Positions 17,649 through 27,013 are shown, numbered from the stretch's first letter. The stretch: DNA of 64,000 nucleotides from an uncultured Prevotellaceae bacterium (GCA_900315075.1 OMXV01000005.1:1-64000), one strand, 5' to 3'. Notes: a model not told the origin generated them from the sequence alone. Numbers and translations: made by a program.

Positions 17649-17785
17649 ACTTTAAAAAGTCGGCATTGACAATCAATGTAGACATACCCTGTGTATGTCC
17701 GCTTCTTTTAGATTTTTATGCGAACACAAAGAATAATATCGGACATACACGGGGTATGTCTCTATGACTAATCACTTTTTAAAGT
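17649..17785. repeat. 137-bp nested palindromic element
   Basis: Outer arms ACTTTAAAAAGT (17649-17660) and ACTTTTTAAAGT (17774-17785) are exact reverse complements. Inside, 17681-17700 and 17741-17760 are reverse complements of each other with one mismatch, and each is itself a small palindrome (GACATAC...GTATGTC). A related fragment, GACATGAAGTATGTC, lies at 20903-20917. It could be a non-autonomous mobile or REP-like element, or a pair of protein-binding sites. Confidence 0.65.
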
Positions 17786-17789
17786 TGCC

Positions 17790-17842
17790 TCAATTTTCAA
17801 TCTTCAATTTTCAATCTTCAATTTTCAATCTTCAATTGAAAA
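17790..17842. repeat. CAATTTTCAATCTT phrase array
   Basis: About four repeats of TCAATTTTCAATCTTCAA run into the 3' end of rfbC and supply its last six codons, including the stop (TTTTCAATTGAAGATTGA on the minus strand). Confidence 0.85.
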
Positions 17843-18385
17843 TGGTGTCTCTATTTCACAGAGACGAGGATGGGCTTGGTCTTTGGCAGAAAGGATGACG
17901 TCGTCGAGAGGGATTCGCCAGTCGATGGCAAGGTCGGGGTCGTTCCAGGCGATGGCACCTTCGCTTTCAGGATGGTAGAAATTGTCGCATTTGTACTGGA
18001 ACACAGCGTCCTCAGAGAGTACCACGAATCCATGGGCAAAGCCATGAGGTATGAAAAACATCAGATGATTGTCGGCGGTCAACTCACACGATACGCTCTT
18101 GCCATAAGTGGGGGAGCCACGTCGAATGTCAACGGCAACGTCTAGTACTCGCCCTTTGGTCACTCTTACCAGCTTACTTTGGGTGTAGGGGGGCTTTTGG
18201 AAGTGTAAGCCTCGTAGTACTCCATAGCAGGAACTACTCTCATTGTCCTGAACAAAATTTATTTCGCTTACAAGGCGGTCGAAGTCGCGCTTGGAATATG
18301 ACTCGAAGAAATAGCCACGTGCATCCTCGAAAATACGAGGACGAATGATTATCACACCATCTATTTCGGTTTTGATTACTTCCAT
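17825..18385 (-). CDS. rfbC: dTDP-4-dehydrorhamnose 3,5-epimerase
   Basis: Epimerises dTDP-4-keto-6-deoxyglucose on the way to dTDP-L-rhamnose for surface polysaccharide. 186 residues, the usual size. Recognisable stretches are FFESYSKRDF, LRGLHFQKPP (with the catalytic-region His), VDIRRGSPTYGK and IPHGFAHGFVVLSE. The last few residues (FSIED) come from the low-complexity TCAATCTTCAA phrase that starts here, so the original 3' end may have been replaced. No other rhamnose nucleotide genes (rfbA, B, D) are adjacent. It is downstream of a GT2 glycosyltransferase on the same strand. Confidence 0.93.
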   Translation of the reverse strand: MEVIKTEIDGVIIIRPRIFEDARGYFFESYSKRDFDRLVSEINFVQDNESSSCYGVLRGLHFQKPPYTQSKLVRVTKGRVLDVAVDIRRGSPTYGKSVSCELTADNHLMFFIPHGFAHGFVVLSEDAVFQYKCDNFYHPESEGAIAWNDPDLAIDWRIPLDDVILSAKDQAHPRLCEIETPFSIED

Positions 18386-18452
18386 ATCTTTTATTATTTC
18401 AACACAGTGACACAGAGTTACAGCGCATTCTTATGCCATTTGTGTCATCATT

Positions 18453-19592
18453 CTATACCTTATGGCTAATAAAATCTTTCTTGTCGGCATATTCGTAGCG
18501 CAGACAGGTTCTTATGTGCCTCCACCATAAACTTATTTCCAAGGGGACAATTTTGTAAGCAGGAATATCTACCTTGAACTCCCGCATGGCTTTGCGGCCA
18601 ATGATGGTTCGAAGGACAATAGTGAGGATAAGTGCCAATGAGGCAGCGCCTACCAGTACCCATCGTTGGGTCAGACCGCCAAAAATCCCAACTCCGAGAA
18701 TGAAAAGATAATTGGCATGGAGTAGCAGTTGGTCTATCCCGCGGAGTAAACGTACTCCCATACCACCTTCCAGGTGCCGGCGCACTTCTTGATAATAGAC
18801 TTGGCGGTTTTTCCAGGTACTGTTAGGAAGGGGATTTTCCACAAGCCAGGTGCTCTCGTCGGTAGCGACCACGGTAGCATCCTCGCGAGAGAATTTGTTC
18901 ACCAAAAACTCAAATTCGCCGATGGAGTATCTGAGGTATTCCATGAAACCGCTCTGACGCATGAATTCGTTCTTTCGGAAAGCTATCTGCAGGCAGTTTG
19001 TACGGTATGCACGTCCCGTTTGGGCATCGCGAAGCAGATACAGGGCGGTGTGTAGGTGTTCAAATCGATGGAACGATGGAGCCTCGTCAGCGTAATTGCA
19101 ATATCCTAAGACAATGCTGGTGTCATCACCCAATGATTGTGCCAGCGATTGTAGCCACTGGTTAGAGGTAGGTTTCAGACGCGAGTCGGAGAGGATTATC
19201 CAGTCGTGTTTCGAAGCTTTTACACCGAGCGTGATCGCCAATTTGTTTTTGCTCATATATCGCGATGTCTCGGGGATAAAAGTAAAATATAGGTGGGGGT
19301 CGTTGGCGTAGCGTTTGAGCACGTCGCCGGTCTCGGTGTCTGATTTTTCAGCTACCACTATCACCTGGTAGTCTTTGTCGTAGTCTTGTGTCAAGTAGAT
19401 AGGCAGATGCTCGTCGAGTGCAGTGGCATCGCCATTGGAAACCAACAGCACCGTTACCCCTGGGGTAGAGGAGACCGCAGGCTTTTCCTGATGTTTCAAT
19501 CGCCTGAAAAAAGGATTGAAAAATGGGGTTATCAATGCCGAGATAATGGCGATTGCCCCAAGTATGATGGTCAGTTGGTCAATCAAAAACAT
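18453..19592 (-). CDS. Membrane glycosyltransferase, family 2
   Basis: 379 residues. One N-terminal membrane segment (about 2-27), a GT-A type catalytic domain (about 45-280) and two C-terminal membrane helices (about 292-330). The sugar-nucleotide site is modified: TVLLVSNGD in place of the usual start and ILSDSRLKP where a DxD is expected; QEVRRH near 270 may stand for QxxRW. Substrate unknown; it probably acts on a lipid-linked or surface glycan. It lies downstream of lysA and upstream of rfbC in the same direction; a functional link to rfbC is plausible but unproven. Confidence 0.75.
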   Translation of the reverse strand: MFLIDQLTIILGAIAIISALITPFFNPFFRRLKHQEKPAVSSTPGVTVLLVSNGDATALDEHLPIYLTQDYDKDYQVIVVAEKSDTETGDVLKRYANDPHLYFTFIPETSRYMSKNKLAITLGVKASKHDWIILSDSRLKPTSNQWLQSLAQSLGDDTSIVLGYCNYADEAPSFHRFEHLHTALYLLRDAQTGRAYRTNCLQIAFRKNEFMRQSGFMEYLRYSIGEFEFLVNKFSREDATVVATDESTWLVENPLPNSTWKNRQVYYQEVRRHLEGGMGVRLLRGIDQLLLHANYLFILGVGIFGGLTQRWVLVGAASLALILTIVLRTIIGRKAMREFKVDIPAYKIVPLEISLWWRHIRTCLRYEYADKKDFISHKV

Positions 19593-19682
19593 ATTGTTAG
19601 ACGTTAGACTTTAGACGTTAGATAAAATTTCGAATCTCAAATCTTCAGTGCATTAGTCAGAACTCTTACAACTCCTGAATAA

Positions 19683-20840
19683 CTACAAATCCTCTGTGAT
19701 ATATCCTTGAGGAATTTTGCGACAGTTGTAGTGAGAGGCCATAATCTCTCCGTAAGCACCGGCAGAGCGGATGGCAATGAGGTCGCCACGGCGTGTAAGG
19801 TTTAGATCGACAGCTTTGCCAAAGACATCGCTCGATTCACAGATGGGCCCAACAACGTCGTAGGTCATCATAGCTTTGTCGCTACTGATATTCTCAATTT
19901 TGTGGTAAGCTTGATAGAGGGCTGGGCGGATAAGATCGGACATGCCGGCATCGACAATGACAAACTGCTTTGCTGTGCCTTGTTTCACATAGAGGGTGCG
20001 AGTGATGAGTGTGCCACATTGGGCAACAACGGCGCGACCTAATTCGAAGTGAAGCTTTTGACCAGGACGAAGGTGAAGGAAACGAGCATAGGTGTCGAAA
20101 TACCCTTTGAAGTCGGGAATGGGCACACGATTAGGATGGGTGTAGTCAATGCCAAGGCCACCGCCAACGTTAATATTCTCCACTTTTACACGGCGTCGAT
20201 CGAGGAAGTTTTGTAGGTTGTTGATGCGGTTACATAGAGCAGCAAAATCGCCCATGTTTAATATTTGTGAACCAATATGAAAATGAAGGCCCGTAAACAC
20301 TACATGCTCCATTTCTGATGCACGTTCGATGATACTTTCCATGTCCTCCATGGCGATACCAAATTTGTTCTCGGCCAGGCCAGTGGTAATCTTCGCGTGT
20401 GTATGAGCTCCCACGTCGGGGTTGATACGCAGTGCAATGCGGGCGGTGCATCCCATTTCGGCAGCAATCTCCTCAATAACCTCCAATTCAGCAAGGCTTT
20501 CCACATTCAGGCAAAGAATGTTCTTTTGCAGAGCCAATCGTATTTCCCAATCACTTTTTCCTACACCTGCATAAACAATCTTACGAGGAGAGAAACCGGC
20601 ATTTATACATGCCTGAATCTCACCGCCACTCACACAGTCGGCACCAAGACCAGCTTGACAGATGATGTTGAGTATCTTGGGGTTGGCATTGGCCTTGATG
20701 GCATAGTGTACCATGAAGTTGTCGTGCTTCGACACCTCGTCGTTGATGCTTCGAAGAGTCTTGCGCAGCAATTCAGTATCGTAATAGTAGAATGGGGTCT
20801 CTACCGACTGCATTCTTTCAATGGGAAAATGTCCTTTCAT
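19683..20840 (-). CDS. lysA: Diaminopimelate decarboxylase
   Basis: PLP enzyme that makes L-lysine from meso-diaminopimelate. 385 residues, an alanine-racemase-fold barrel with the PLP lysine in HYAIKANANP (about 45-54), FTGLHFHIGSQI (about 183-194), GGGLGIDY (about 226-233) and the CESSDVFGK motif near the C-terminus that completes the active site at the dimer interface. It lies 121 bases after lysC in the same direction, so the first and last steps of the lysine branch are paired. Confidence 0.95.
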   Translation of the reverse strand: MKGHFPIERMQSVETPFYYYDTELLRKTLRSINDEVSKHDNFMVHYAIKANANPKILNIICQAGLGADCVSGGEIQACINAGFSPRKIVYAGVGKSDWEIRLALQKNILCLNVESLAELEVIEEIAAEMGCTARIALRINPDVGAHTHAKITTGLAENKFGIAMEDMESIIERASEMEHVVFTGLHFHIGSQILNMGDFAALCNRINNLQNFLDRRRVKVENINVGGGLGIDYTHPNRVPIPDFKGYFDTYARFLHLRPGQKLHFELGRAVVAQCGTLITRTLYVKQGTAKQFVIVDAGMSDLIRPALYQAYHKIENISSDKAMMTYDVVGPICESSDVFGKAVDLNLTRRGDLIAIRSAGAYGEIMASHYNCRKIPQGYITEDL

Positions 20841-20961
20841 TTACCGTTTGTCATATTTGTGTGTGCCTTATATGGATGAAATTCAATATCCTAATCGGTC
20901 AGACATGAAGTATGTCCCGTGGGAATGAACTCATGAACTTAAGACCTCAAGAACTTATAAA

Positions 20962-22278
20962 CTAACTAAACAACTTGTCGCTTAGGTTTTGGAGGGCGCG
21001 CTTCTTGTCTGTCTCCTTGATGAGGAAAGAGATGTTGTAGTTGCTTCCACCATATGATATCATGCGCACAGGAATGTCTTTCATGGCATCCGTGGCAAGT
21101 GTCTCGAAGCCCAAGTTGCTCCAATCGAGGTCGCCTACCACACAGATGATACACATGTGGGTATCTACCATCACGGTACCATATTTTTTCAATTCATTGA
21201 CAATGTTCGATAGTTGGGCATCGTTGTCGATAGTTACCGACACACCAACTTCCGAAGTGCACACCATATCAATAGGTGTCTGATAGCTCTCGAAGATTTC
21301 AAATACCTTGCGAAGGAAACCTGTGGCCATCAGCATTCGTGAACTCTTGATTTTAATGGCAATGATGTTGTCTTTAGCTGCAACGGCTTTGATTTTCCCA
21401 CGCATGGTGACGTTGTCGATGATGGTTCCCTCGGCATCAGGGTTCATCGTGCAGAGCAGGCGGACGGGGATGCCAGCATATTTGGCGGGTTGCACACATG
21501 TCGGATGTAATATCTTTGCACCAAAGTATGCCAATTCGGCGGCTTCTTCGAAGTTCAGCTGTCTGACAGCCTCGGTATGCTCCACTACACGTGGGTCATT
21601 GTTGTGCATACCGTCGATATCGGTCCAGATTTGTATCTCTTCAGCATCGATGGCTGCGCCAACGAGCGATGCAGTATAGTCGCTACCACCACGGAGCAGG
21701 TTATCTACTTCACCGTATGCATTGCGACAGATGAATCCCTGGGTGATATACACCTGATGTCCCTCTTCTTCTTTAAGGATGGCATTGATTTTCTCTTTGA
21801 TGTATTGTGCGTCGGGCTCGGCATTTTTGTCAGTGCGCATGAAGTCAAGGGCAGAGAGCAGCACCACATCAATGCCACATTCCTTCATATAGTTGGTCAT
21901 CATGTTGGTGCTTATAACTTCACCTTGGGCCACAATGCTCTTTTCTTCGAAGCTCGTGAAGAGGTCTTTTGTGAAAGAGCGGAGGTAGTTGAACTCCTCC
22001 AGTAGGAACAGACGGGTCTTTTCGCGCCATTCCTCTGTGGAGAATAACTCCTGGATGTGGTTCATATATTTCTTTTCAAGAGTATTGATTACCTCGTTGG
22101 CCCCGTCGGGATTTTTCTTGTAGAGATAGTCGCTAATTTCTACAAGTGCATTAGTTGTTCCCGACATAGCCGACAATACTACAAGTCTGGGCTCTTCGTT
22201 TCGTGTGATGAGTTGGCAGACAGATTTCATCCGCTCTGGTGTGCCGACGGACGTGCCGCCAAATTTCATTACTATCAT
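20962..22278 (-). CDS. lysC: Aspartate kinase (monofunctional)
   Basis: Phosphorylates aspartate at the start of the lysine/threonine/methionine pathway. 438 residues: kinase domain starting VMKFGGTSVGTPERM (3-17), with GGSDYTASLVGAAI (about 198-211) and IWTDIDGM; two ACT domains after about residue 290 (SSRMLMATGFLRKVF and VTIDNDAQLS) for feedback control, probably by lysine. It does not contain a homoserine dehydrogenase domain. Operon partner of lysA. Confidence 0.94.
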   Translation of the reverse strand: MIVMKFGGTSVGTPERMKSVCQLITRNEEPRLVVLSAMSGTTNALVEISDYLYKKNPDGANEVINTLEKKYMNHIQELFSTEEWREKTRLFLLEEFNYLRSFTKDLFTSFEEKSIVAQGEVISTNMMTNYMKECGIDVVLLSALDFMRTDKNAEPDAQYIKEKINAILKEEEGHQVYITQGFICRNAYGEVDNLLRGGSDYTASLVGAAIDAEEIQIWTDIDGMHNNDPRVVEHTEAVRQLNFEEAAELAYFGAKILHPTCVQPAKYAGIPVRLLCTMNPDAEGTIIDNVTMRGKIKAVAAKDNIIAIKIKSSRMLMATGFLRKVFEIFESYQTPIDMVCTSEVGVSVTIDNDAQLSNIVNELKKYGTVMVDTHMCIICVVGDLDWSNLGFETLATDAMKDIPVRMISYGGSNYNISFLIKETDKKRALQNLSDKLFS

Positions 22279-22388
22279 AGTTTTGAGTTTTTAAGTTTCT
22301 GAGTTTTGAGCTTTTGAGTTTTTTGATTAAGAGTTACGGGAGCTGATGGTATTCTCTTACCTTTTACCTCTTTCCCTCCTATAAAAAT

Positions 22389-23096
22389 CTAATCCTTACT
22401 ATCCTCGGTCAGGTCCATTTGGTGGTATTCGTGAGTCACATTGGTCACAGAGCCATCCTTGCAGCGATAGACTGTACCAGGGAATTCATCGAGCATCTGA
22501 ATGTTGTGGGTGCTCATGATGACAGCAGTGCCGTCTTTACGGATACCATCGAGCAGGCTGACGATATGGCGGGCGGTATCGATATCGAGGTTACCGGTAG
22601 GCTCGTCGGCGATGATGATCTTTGGGCTGTTGAGCAATGCGCGTGCTATGGCGATATGCTGTTGCTCACCACCAGAGAGCTCATGAGGCATCTTGTCGAT
22701 TTTGTCACTCATCCCTACCGACTCAAGTACTTCGTTAATACGTTCTTCGCGGTCCTTGCGCTTTTTCCATCCTGTGGCTTTCAGCACAAAATCGAGATTG
22801 CGCTTCACTGTACGGTCATGAAGCAGTTGGAAGTCCTGGAAGATAATACCCATCTGTCGGCGTAGGGCTGGTACGTCCTTACGTCGGATATGGTTCACAT
22901 CCCATCCTAACACTTCTGCTTTCTCGGGATTGTCGTGGTCCAATTCGCAATACATTGTCTTAAGAAGTGAACTCTTTCCAGAACCGACCTTGCCAATCAG
23001 GTAAACCAGTTCGCCTTCGTTTACCTCAAGGTTTACATCTTTGAGAATGACATTGTCGTCTTGTACGACATTAACGTTTTTGTAGTCTATCAGCAT
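22389..23096 (-). CDS. ftsE: Cell division ATP-binding protein FtsE
   Basis: ABC ATPase that with FtsX controls peptidoglycan hydrolases at the septum. The ATG at 23096 (MLIDYKNVNV) is preferred, giving 235 residues, because an upstream in-frame start at 23144 would run into hisIE. Walker A GKVGSGKSSLL, signature LSGGEQQHIAIARAL and Walker B IIIADEPTGNLD are all intact. The C-terminus is acidic. No ftsX is adjacent; the genes around it are hisIE and lysC. A generic lipoprotein-export LolD-type ATPase is an alternative, but FtsE fits better. Confidence 0.85.
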   Translation of the reverse strand: MLIDYKNVNVVQDDNVILKDVNLEVNEGELVYLIGKVGSGKSSLLKTMYCELDHDNPEKAEVLGWDVNHIRRKDVPALRRQMGIIFQDFQLLHDRTVKRNLDFVLKATGWKKRKDREERINEVLESVGMSDKIDKMPHELSGGEQQHIAIARALLNSPKIIIADEPTGNLDIDTARHIVSLLDGIRKDGTAVIMSTHNIQMLDEFPGTVYRCKDGSVTNVTHEYHQMDLTEDSKD

Positions 23097-23118
23097 GGTG
23101 TATGTCTTTTTGTTGTTT

Positions 23119-23733
23119 TCAATGCTTATGCCAGTTTGGGTCATGGCGCTGGCGCAGTTCTGTTGCCAGGTCTTCGATTCTCAGTCCCTTGCTGGTAAGT
23201 AGTACGATGAGATGGTAGAGCATATCTGCACCCTCATAGATTATGCGCTCTTTGGTGCCATTAGTGGCCTCGATTACGGTTTCAAGAGCTTCTTCGCCCA
23301 CCTTTTGGGCAATGCGGTTAATGCCGTCTTTGAAGAGGCTGGTTGTGTAGCTGCCTTCGGGCATTTCCTCATGACGTTTCTCTATGAAGTCTTGCAACTC
23401 GCTCATAAACAGCAGTGGATTGGCTTCATTGGTCTCTCCCCAACAGGTGTCGGTGCCTGTGTGGCAAGTGGGACCATCGGGACGGGCTGTCACCAGTAGG
23501 GTGTCGTGGTCGCAGTCGCATTTGATATCTACCACGTGGAGATAATTTCCAGATGTCTCACCCTTAGTCCAGAGTGTCTGGCGACTACGACTGAAGAAGG
23601 TCACGAGCCCGGTTTCCTGCGTCTTGGCAAGTGACTCCTCATTCATATATCCGAGCATAAGCACTCGGCGTGTTTCACTATCTTGTATAATAGCGGGTGC
23701 GAGTCCCCCGCATTTCTCAAAATCTATGGTCAT
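23119..23733 (-). CDS. hisIE: Bifunctional phosphoribosyl-AMP cyclohydrolase / phosphoribosyl-ATP pyrophosphatase
   Basis: Second and third steps of histidine synthesis on one chain of 204 residues. HisI part (about 1-105): MLGYMNEESLAKT, FFSRSRQTLWTKGETSGN and the metal-binding DIKCDCDHDT. HisE part (about 115-204): SYTTSLFKDGINRIAQKVGEEALE, a nucleoside pyrophosphatase helix set with EExxE-like acidic residues. It follows hisF after a 176-base gap and is followed by ftsE. Confidence 0.95.
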   Translation of the reverse strand: MTIDFEKCGGLAPAIIQDSETRRVLMLGYMNEESLAKTQETGLVTFFSRSRQTLWTKGETSGNYLHVVDIKCDCDHDTLLVTARPDGPTCHTGTDTCWGETNEANPLLFMSELQDFIEKRHEEMPEGSYTTSLFKDGINRIAQKVGEEALETVIEATNGTKERIIYEGADMLYHLIVLLTSKGLRIEDLATELRQRHDPNWHKH

Positions 23734-23909
23734 TTATATTGATAATTAAAATTATAAATTGAAACGTATTTAAAGGGAGTTAAAAAGTAGTTAAAACAAC
23801 AAATGCTTTGTTTGCTTGAGATTTCACCCCCCTCACTTTATTTTCCGTAGGCGAGGGTTTCGCTGTCGCAGTTATAAACCAGTTCGAAAGAAAAACATAT
23901 TTCTAACAA

Positions 23910-24668
23910 CTAAATTCTCACTTTAATTCCTTCTCCTTTCAAGTATTGTTTCAGTTCCTCGATGTTGATTTCACCATAGTGGAAGACACTGGCGGCTAAG
24001 GCTGCATCAGCGTGGCCCAAAGTGAAGGCATCACGGAAATGAGATATCTCACCGGCACCACCACTGGCGATGACGGGAATGGGAAGGTTGTCGCTGAGCA
24101 TTCGCAGTGCCTCGTTGGCATAACCATGTTTCACTCCGTCGTGATTCATACTGGTGAATAGAATTTCACCTGCTCCGCGGCCGGCGGCTTCACTGGCCCA
24201 TTCCAAAAGACTGCGGTCGGTAGGAATGCGCCCACCGTTCACATAGCATGTCCATCCATGTTCGTCGAGACGGGCATCTATGGCACAGACGCAAACTTGT
24301 GAGCCAAATCTTTGTGCTATTTCATCGATGAGCTCTGGTCGGCGCAGGGCAGCACTGTTCACGCTCACTTTGTCGGCACCTGCCATCAGTAGGCGTTCCA
24401 CATCACTCAATTCATTTACCCCTCCACCAACGGTAAAGGGGATGTTGATTTCAGTGGCCACTCGGGTCACCATGTCGGTGAAGGTTTTGCGACCCTCGTG
24501 ACTTGCTGTGATGTCGAGAAACACCAGCTCGTCGGCACCGGCCATACTATAGGCCTTGCCCAGTTCCACTGGGTCGCCAGCGCGTCGAAGGTTCACGAAG
24601 TTGGTGCCTTTGACGGTCTCACCGTCTTTTACGTCGAGGCAGGGGATGATTCGTTTTGCAAGTCCCAT
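23910..24668 (-). CDS. hisF: Imidazole glycerol phosphate synthase, cyclase subunit
   Basis: 252-residue (beta/alpha)8 barrel that joins with HisH to make imidazole glycerol phosphate and AICAR. The N-terminus [19 protein letters not shown] has the catalytic Asp in [24 protein letters not shown], and VIASGGAGE are the phosphate-binding loops. Its start lies 40 bases inside the 3' end of hisA, a strong sign of coupled translation. Confidence 0.97.
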   Translation of the reverse strand: MGLAKRIIPCLDVKDGETVKGTNFVNLRRAGDPVELGKAYSMAGADELVFLDITASHEGRKTFTDMVTRVATEINIPFTVGGGVNELSDVERLLMAGADKVSVNSAALRRPELIDEIAQRFGSQVCVCAIDARLDEHGWTCYVNGGRIPTDRSLLEWASEAAGRGAGEILFTSMNHDGVKHGYANEALRMLSDNLPIPVIASGGAGEISHFRDAFTLGHADAALAASVFHYGEINIEELKQYLKGEGIKVRI

Positions 24669-25381
24669 TCTTTTCTTAGTTTTTCCAGGTCGATACGACC
24701 TTCGTAATACGCTTTGCCAAACACCACGCTGGGGATGCCGTGGCGTTCGAGGTCGAGAATGTCCTCAGCCGATGATACACCACCGCTGGCGATAAGGTTT
24801 AGCCCAGGGTAGGCTGCCATGATGTCACTATAGAGTGCAGTTGCCGGACCGCTGAGCATCCCGTCGCGAGATATCTCGGTACAAAGTACATGGCGTACAC
24901 CTTGTTGTATATAGTCTTTGAGGAAGGGTAGCAAGGGTAGGGTGGAGTCCTCGCGCCATCCATTGATGAAAATCATTCCATTCCTTACGTCTGCACCGAG
25001 GATAATACGGTCGGGGCCATAGCGTTTCAGCCAGCGGCAGAAGGTCTCTGGTTCTTTTACGGCAATACTGCCGATGGTGACCATGGCTGCCCCATTATCG
25101 AATGCTTGTTCGATATCCTCGTTGCTTTTGATGCCGCCGCCGAAGTCGATGACCAGATTGGTACGCTCTGCAATGGAACGGAGAACCTCGGTGTTGACGA
25201 TATGCCGTGACTTTGCTCCGTCTAAATCCACCACATGAAGACGCTTCATGCCAAGGCGCTCAAATTCGGCAGCCACCTCTGCAGGGGTATCGCTATAGAC
25301 CGATTTCTGGGCATAGTCGCCCTTGGTCAGCCTCACACATTGGCCTTCTATGATGTCGATGGCAGGAATCAGTTCGATCAT
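24629..25381 (-). CDS. hisA: Phosphoribosylformimino-AICAR phosphate isomerase
   Basis: Barrel isomerase of histidine synthesis, 250 residues. Key segments: [20 protein letters not shown] (catalytic Asp8), [24 protein letters not shown] (second catalytic Asp) and IASGGVSS. Overlaps hisF by 40 bases. The gap towards hisH holds a GGAGTTACAGGAGTT repeat stretch. Confidence 0.96.
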   Translation of the reverse strand: MIELIPAIDIIEGQCVRLTKGDYAQKSVYSDTPAEVAAEFERLGMKRLHVVDLDGAKSRHIVNTEVLRSIAERTNLVIDFGGGIKSNEDIEQAFDNGAAMVTIGSIAVKEPETFCRWLKRYGPDRIILGADVRNGMIFINGWREDSTLPLLPFLKDYIQQGVRHVLCTEISRDGMLSGPATALYSDIMAAYPGLNLIASGGVSSAEDILDLERHGIPSVVFGKAYYEGRIDLEKLRKEWDLQNESSPAST

Positions 25382-25382
25382 T

Positions 25383-25440
25383 CTCTTTAGGAGTTACAGG
25401 AGTTTCGGAGTTACAGGAGTTCAGGAGTTACAAGAGTTCA
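25383..25440. repeat. GGAGTTACA phrase repeats between hisH and hisA
   Basis: Loose repeats of AGGAGTTACAGGAGTTC fill the hisH-hisA gap. This is the same phrase family as the heptamer array at 5272-5424. Confidence 0.75.
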
Positions 25441-25510
25441 GACAAATGTTTGCCTATTTGATACTTGATTATATCGTCATCACGTTATATCGTTATATCG
25501 ATTCAAACTC

Positions 25511-26107
25511 TTACCCCCTAACAATTCCAAGGAAATTCTCAAGTATCTGTTCGCCAACCTTCCCACTCTTTTCTGGGTGGAATTGGGTGGCGTAGAAGTT
25601 GTCTTTATGAATGGCTGCGCTGTAGGGCAGAACGTAGTCCGACGTGGCTATCGTATGTTCGCAGAGGGGCACGTAATAACTGTGTACGAAATACACAAAA
25701 CTTGTGTCCATGTCTTTGAACAGGGGTGAGCGTAGGTCTTTGATTTCGTTCCATCCCATGGCAGGGATTTTCTCACTATGCTGCGTAGGTTGGAAACGGT
25801 GGACATCGATGTCGAACACCCCTAAGCAGTCAGTGTCACCTTCATCAGAATGACGACAGAGTAGTTGTTGCCCGATGCAGATGCCCAAAACTGGTTGTCG
25901 AAGGCTTCGTATGACGGTGTCGAGGCCACGCTCACGCAGGAATGTCATGGCATTGCTGGCTTCACCTTGTCCGGGGAATATCACACAGTCAGAGCTACGC
26001 AATATCTCGGCATCATCTGTAAAAGTGGGTTCTACACCAAGCCGCCTCAGTGAACTTATCACAGAGAATACATTGCCTGCATTATATTTTACGATTGATA
26101 TATTCAT
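25511..26107 (-). CDS. hisH: Imidazole glycerol phosphate synthase, glutamine amidotransferase subunit
   Basis: Class I glutaminase that feeds ammonia to HisF. 198 residues, with the nucleophile Cys in LGICIGQQLL (about 74-83), the oxyanion-loop area VIFPGQGEA and the His/Glu pair in ATQFHPEKSG. It begins 17 bases after purU and belongs to the hisHAF group. hisG, D, C and B are not in the window. Confidence 0.96.
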   Translation of the reverse strand: MNISIVKYNAGNVFSVISSLRRLGVEPTFTDDAEILRSSDCVIFPGQGEASNAMTFLRERGLDTVIRSLRQPVLGICIGQQLLCRHSDEGDTDCLGVFDIDVHRFQPTQHSEKIPAMGWNEIKDLRSPLFKDMDTSFVYFVHSYYVPLCEHTIATSDYVLPYSAAIHKDNFYATQFHPEKSGKVGEQILENFLGIVRG

Positions 26108-26124
26108 CGTGTGTCTTGACTGGG

Positions 26125-26988
26125 TCAGCTGAATATGATAGTCTTATTGTGATACGTTAAGATTTTACGCTCGATGTGCTTGGATACGGCACGTGAGAGT
26201 ACGATTTTCTCCAAGTCACGGCCTTTTAGCATCAGACTTTCTGGCGTATCCTTATGGGTGATATACACCACATCTTGGTCGATAATCGGACCTGCATCCA
26301 GCTCGGTGGTTACATAGTGGCTGGTGGCACCTATGATTTTCACACCGCGTTCGTAAGCCTGATGATAGGGTTTGGCACCTACGAAAGCTGGAAGGAAAGA
26401 GTGGTGGATATTGATGATATGATGGGGATAGGCGTCAATCATCTTCTCACTGATGATCTGCATGTAGCGAGCCAATACGATGAAGGTGATGCCCTTCTCA
26501 CGAAGCAGTTGCATCTCGGCTTTCTCCACCTCCTCTTTGTTGGAGTGGTCTTTGTTGATAGACCAAACGTAATAGGGGATGTCGAATTGGTCGGCCACAT
26601 AGCGCAAGTCTTCGTGATTGCTGATGATACAAGGAATATCTACTTTCCATTCACCGGCTTTGTAGCGAGCAAGCAGGTCGTAGAGACAATGACTCATTTT
26701 GCTCACGAATATCGCCATACGCGGACGTATGTCGTTGAAATACAAACTGAACGTCATCTCATAGCGCTGGGCATAGAGTGTAGTAATATACTCTTTTATT
26801 TTATCGCGGGGAATCAGGAAGTCGTTGAGTTCCCATTCCAAGCGCATGAAAAACATACCGTCTTGACGGTCCACATATTGGTCAAGATATACAATGTTAC
26901 CTTGGTTGTCGGTGATGAATTTTGTCACCTCAGTGATAATGCCGGGACGGTCGGGACAGTGGAGTAACAGTATGGCTGTTGGTTTCAT
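26125..26988 (-). CDS. purU: Formyltetrahydrofolate deformylase
   Basis: Releases formate from 10-formyl-THF, supplying formate for purine synthesis or balancing one-carbon pools. 287 residues: an N-terminal ACT domain (PDRPGIITEVTKFI, about 10-23) and a formyltransferase domain with NIHHSFLPAFVGAKPY (about 193-208) and the catalytic Asp in DAGPIIDQD. It is just upstream of hisH; the HisF/HisH by-product AICAR enters purine synthesis, so the pairing is sensible. Confidence 0.95.
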   Translation of the reverse strand: MKPTAILLLHCPDRPGIITEVTKFITDNQGNIVYLDQYVDRQDGMFFMRLEWELNDFLIPRDKIKEYITTLYAQRYEMTFSLYFNDIRPRMAIFVSKMSHCLYDLLARYKAGEWKVDIPCIISNHEDLRYVADQFDIPYYVWSINKDHSNKEEVEKAEMQLLREKGITFIVLARYMQIISEKMIDAYPHHIINIHHSFLPAFVGAKPYHQAYERGVKIIGATSHYVTTELDAGPIIDQDVVYITHKDTPESLMLKGRDLEKIVLSRAVSKHIERKILTYHNKTIIFS

Positions 26989-27013
26989 CTAATACTATTT
27001 TTATGCCTTTTTT

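Larger units (their letters stand above)
17369..17824. other. 456-base gap: rpsA leader, palindromic element, TCAATCTTCAA phrases
   Basis: It contains the AT-rich rpsA leader with a TAATTTTG box on the minus strand (17430-17437), a non-repetitive stretch (about 17470-17620), and a 137-bp nested palindrome (17649-17785) bordered on both sides by CAATTTTCAATCTT phrases (17621-17643 and 17790-17842). No gene is seen. Confidence 0.75.

Noticed and set aside
18453-19592. Possible polysaccharide synthase operon with rfbC
   Set aside because: Only one glycosyltransferase and rfbC are present; lysine genes precede them, so a capsule locus cannot be supported here.
23734-23909. Possible small gene between hisF and hisIE
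   Set aside because: No frame with convincing composition; the gap has phrase repeats and a short GC-richer piece only.
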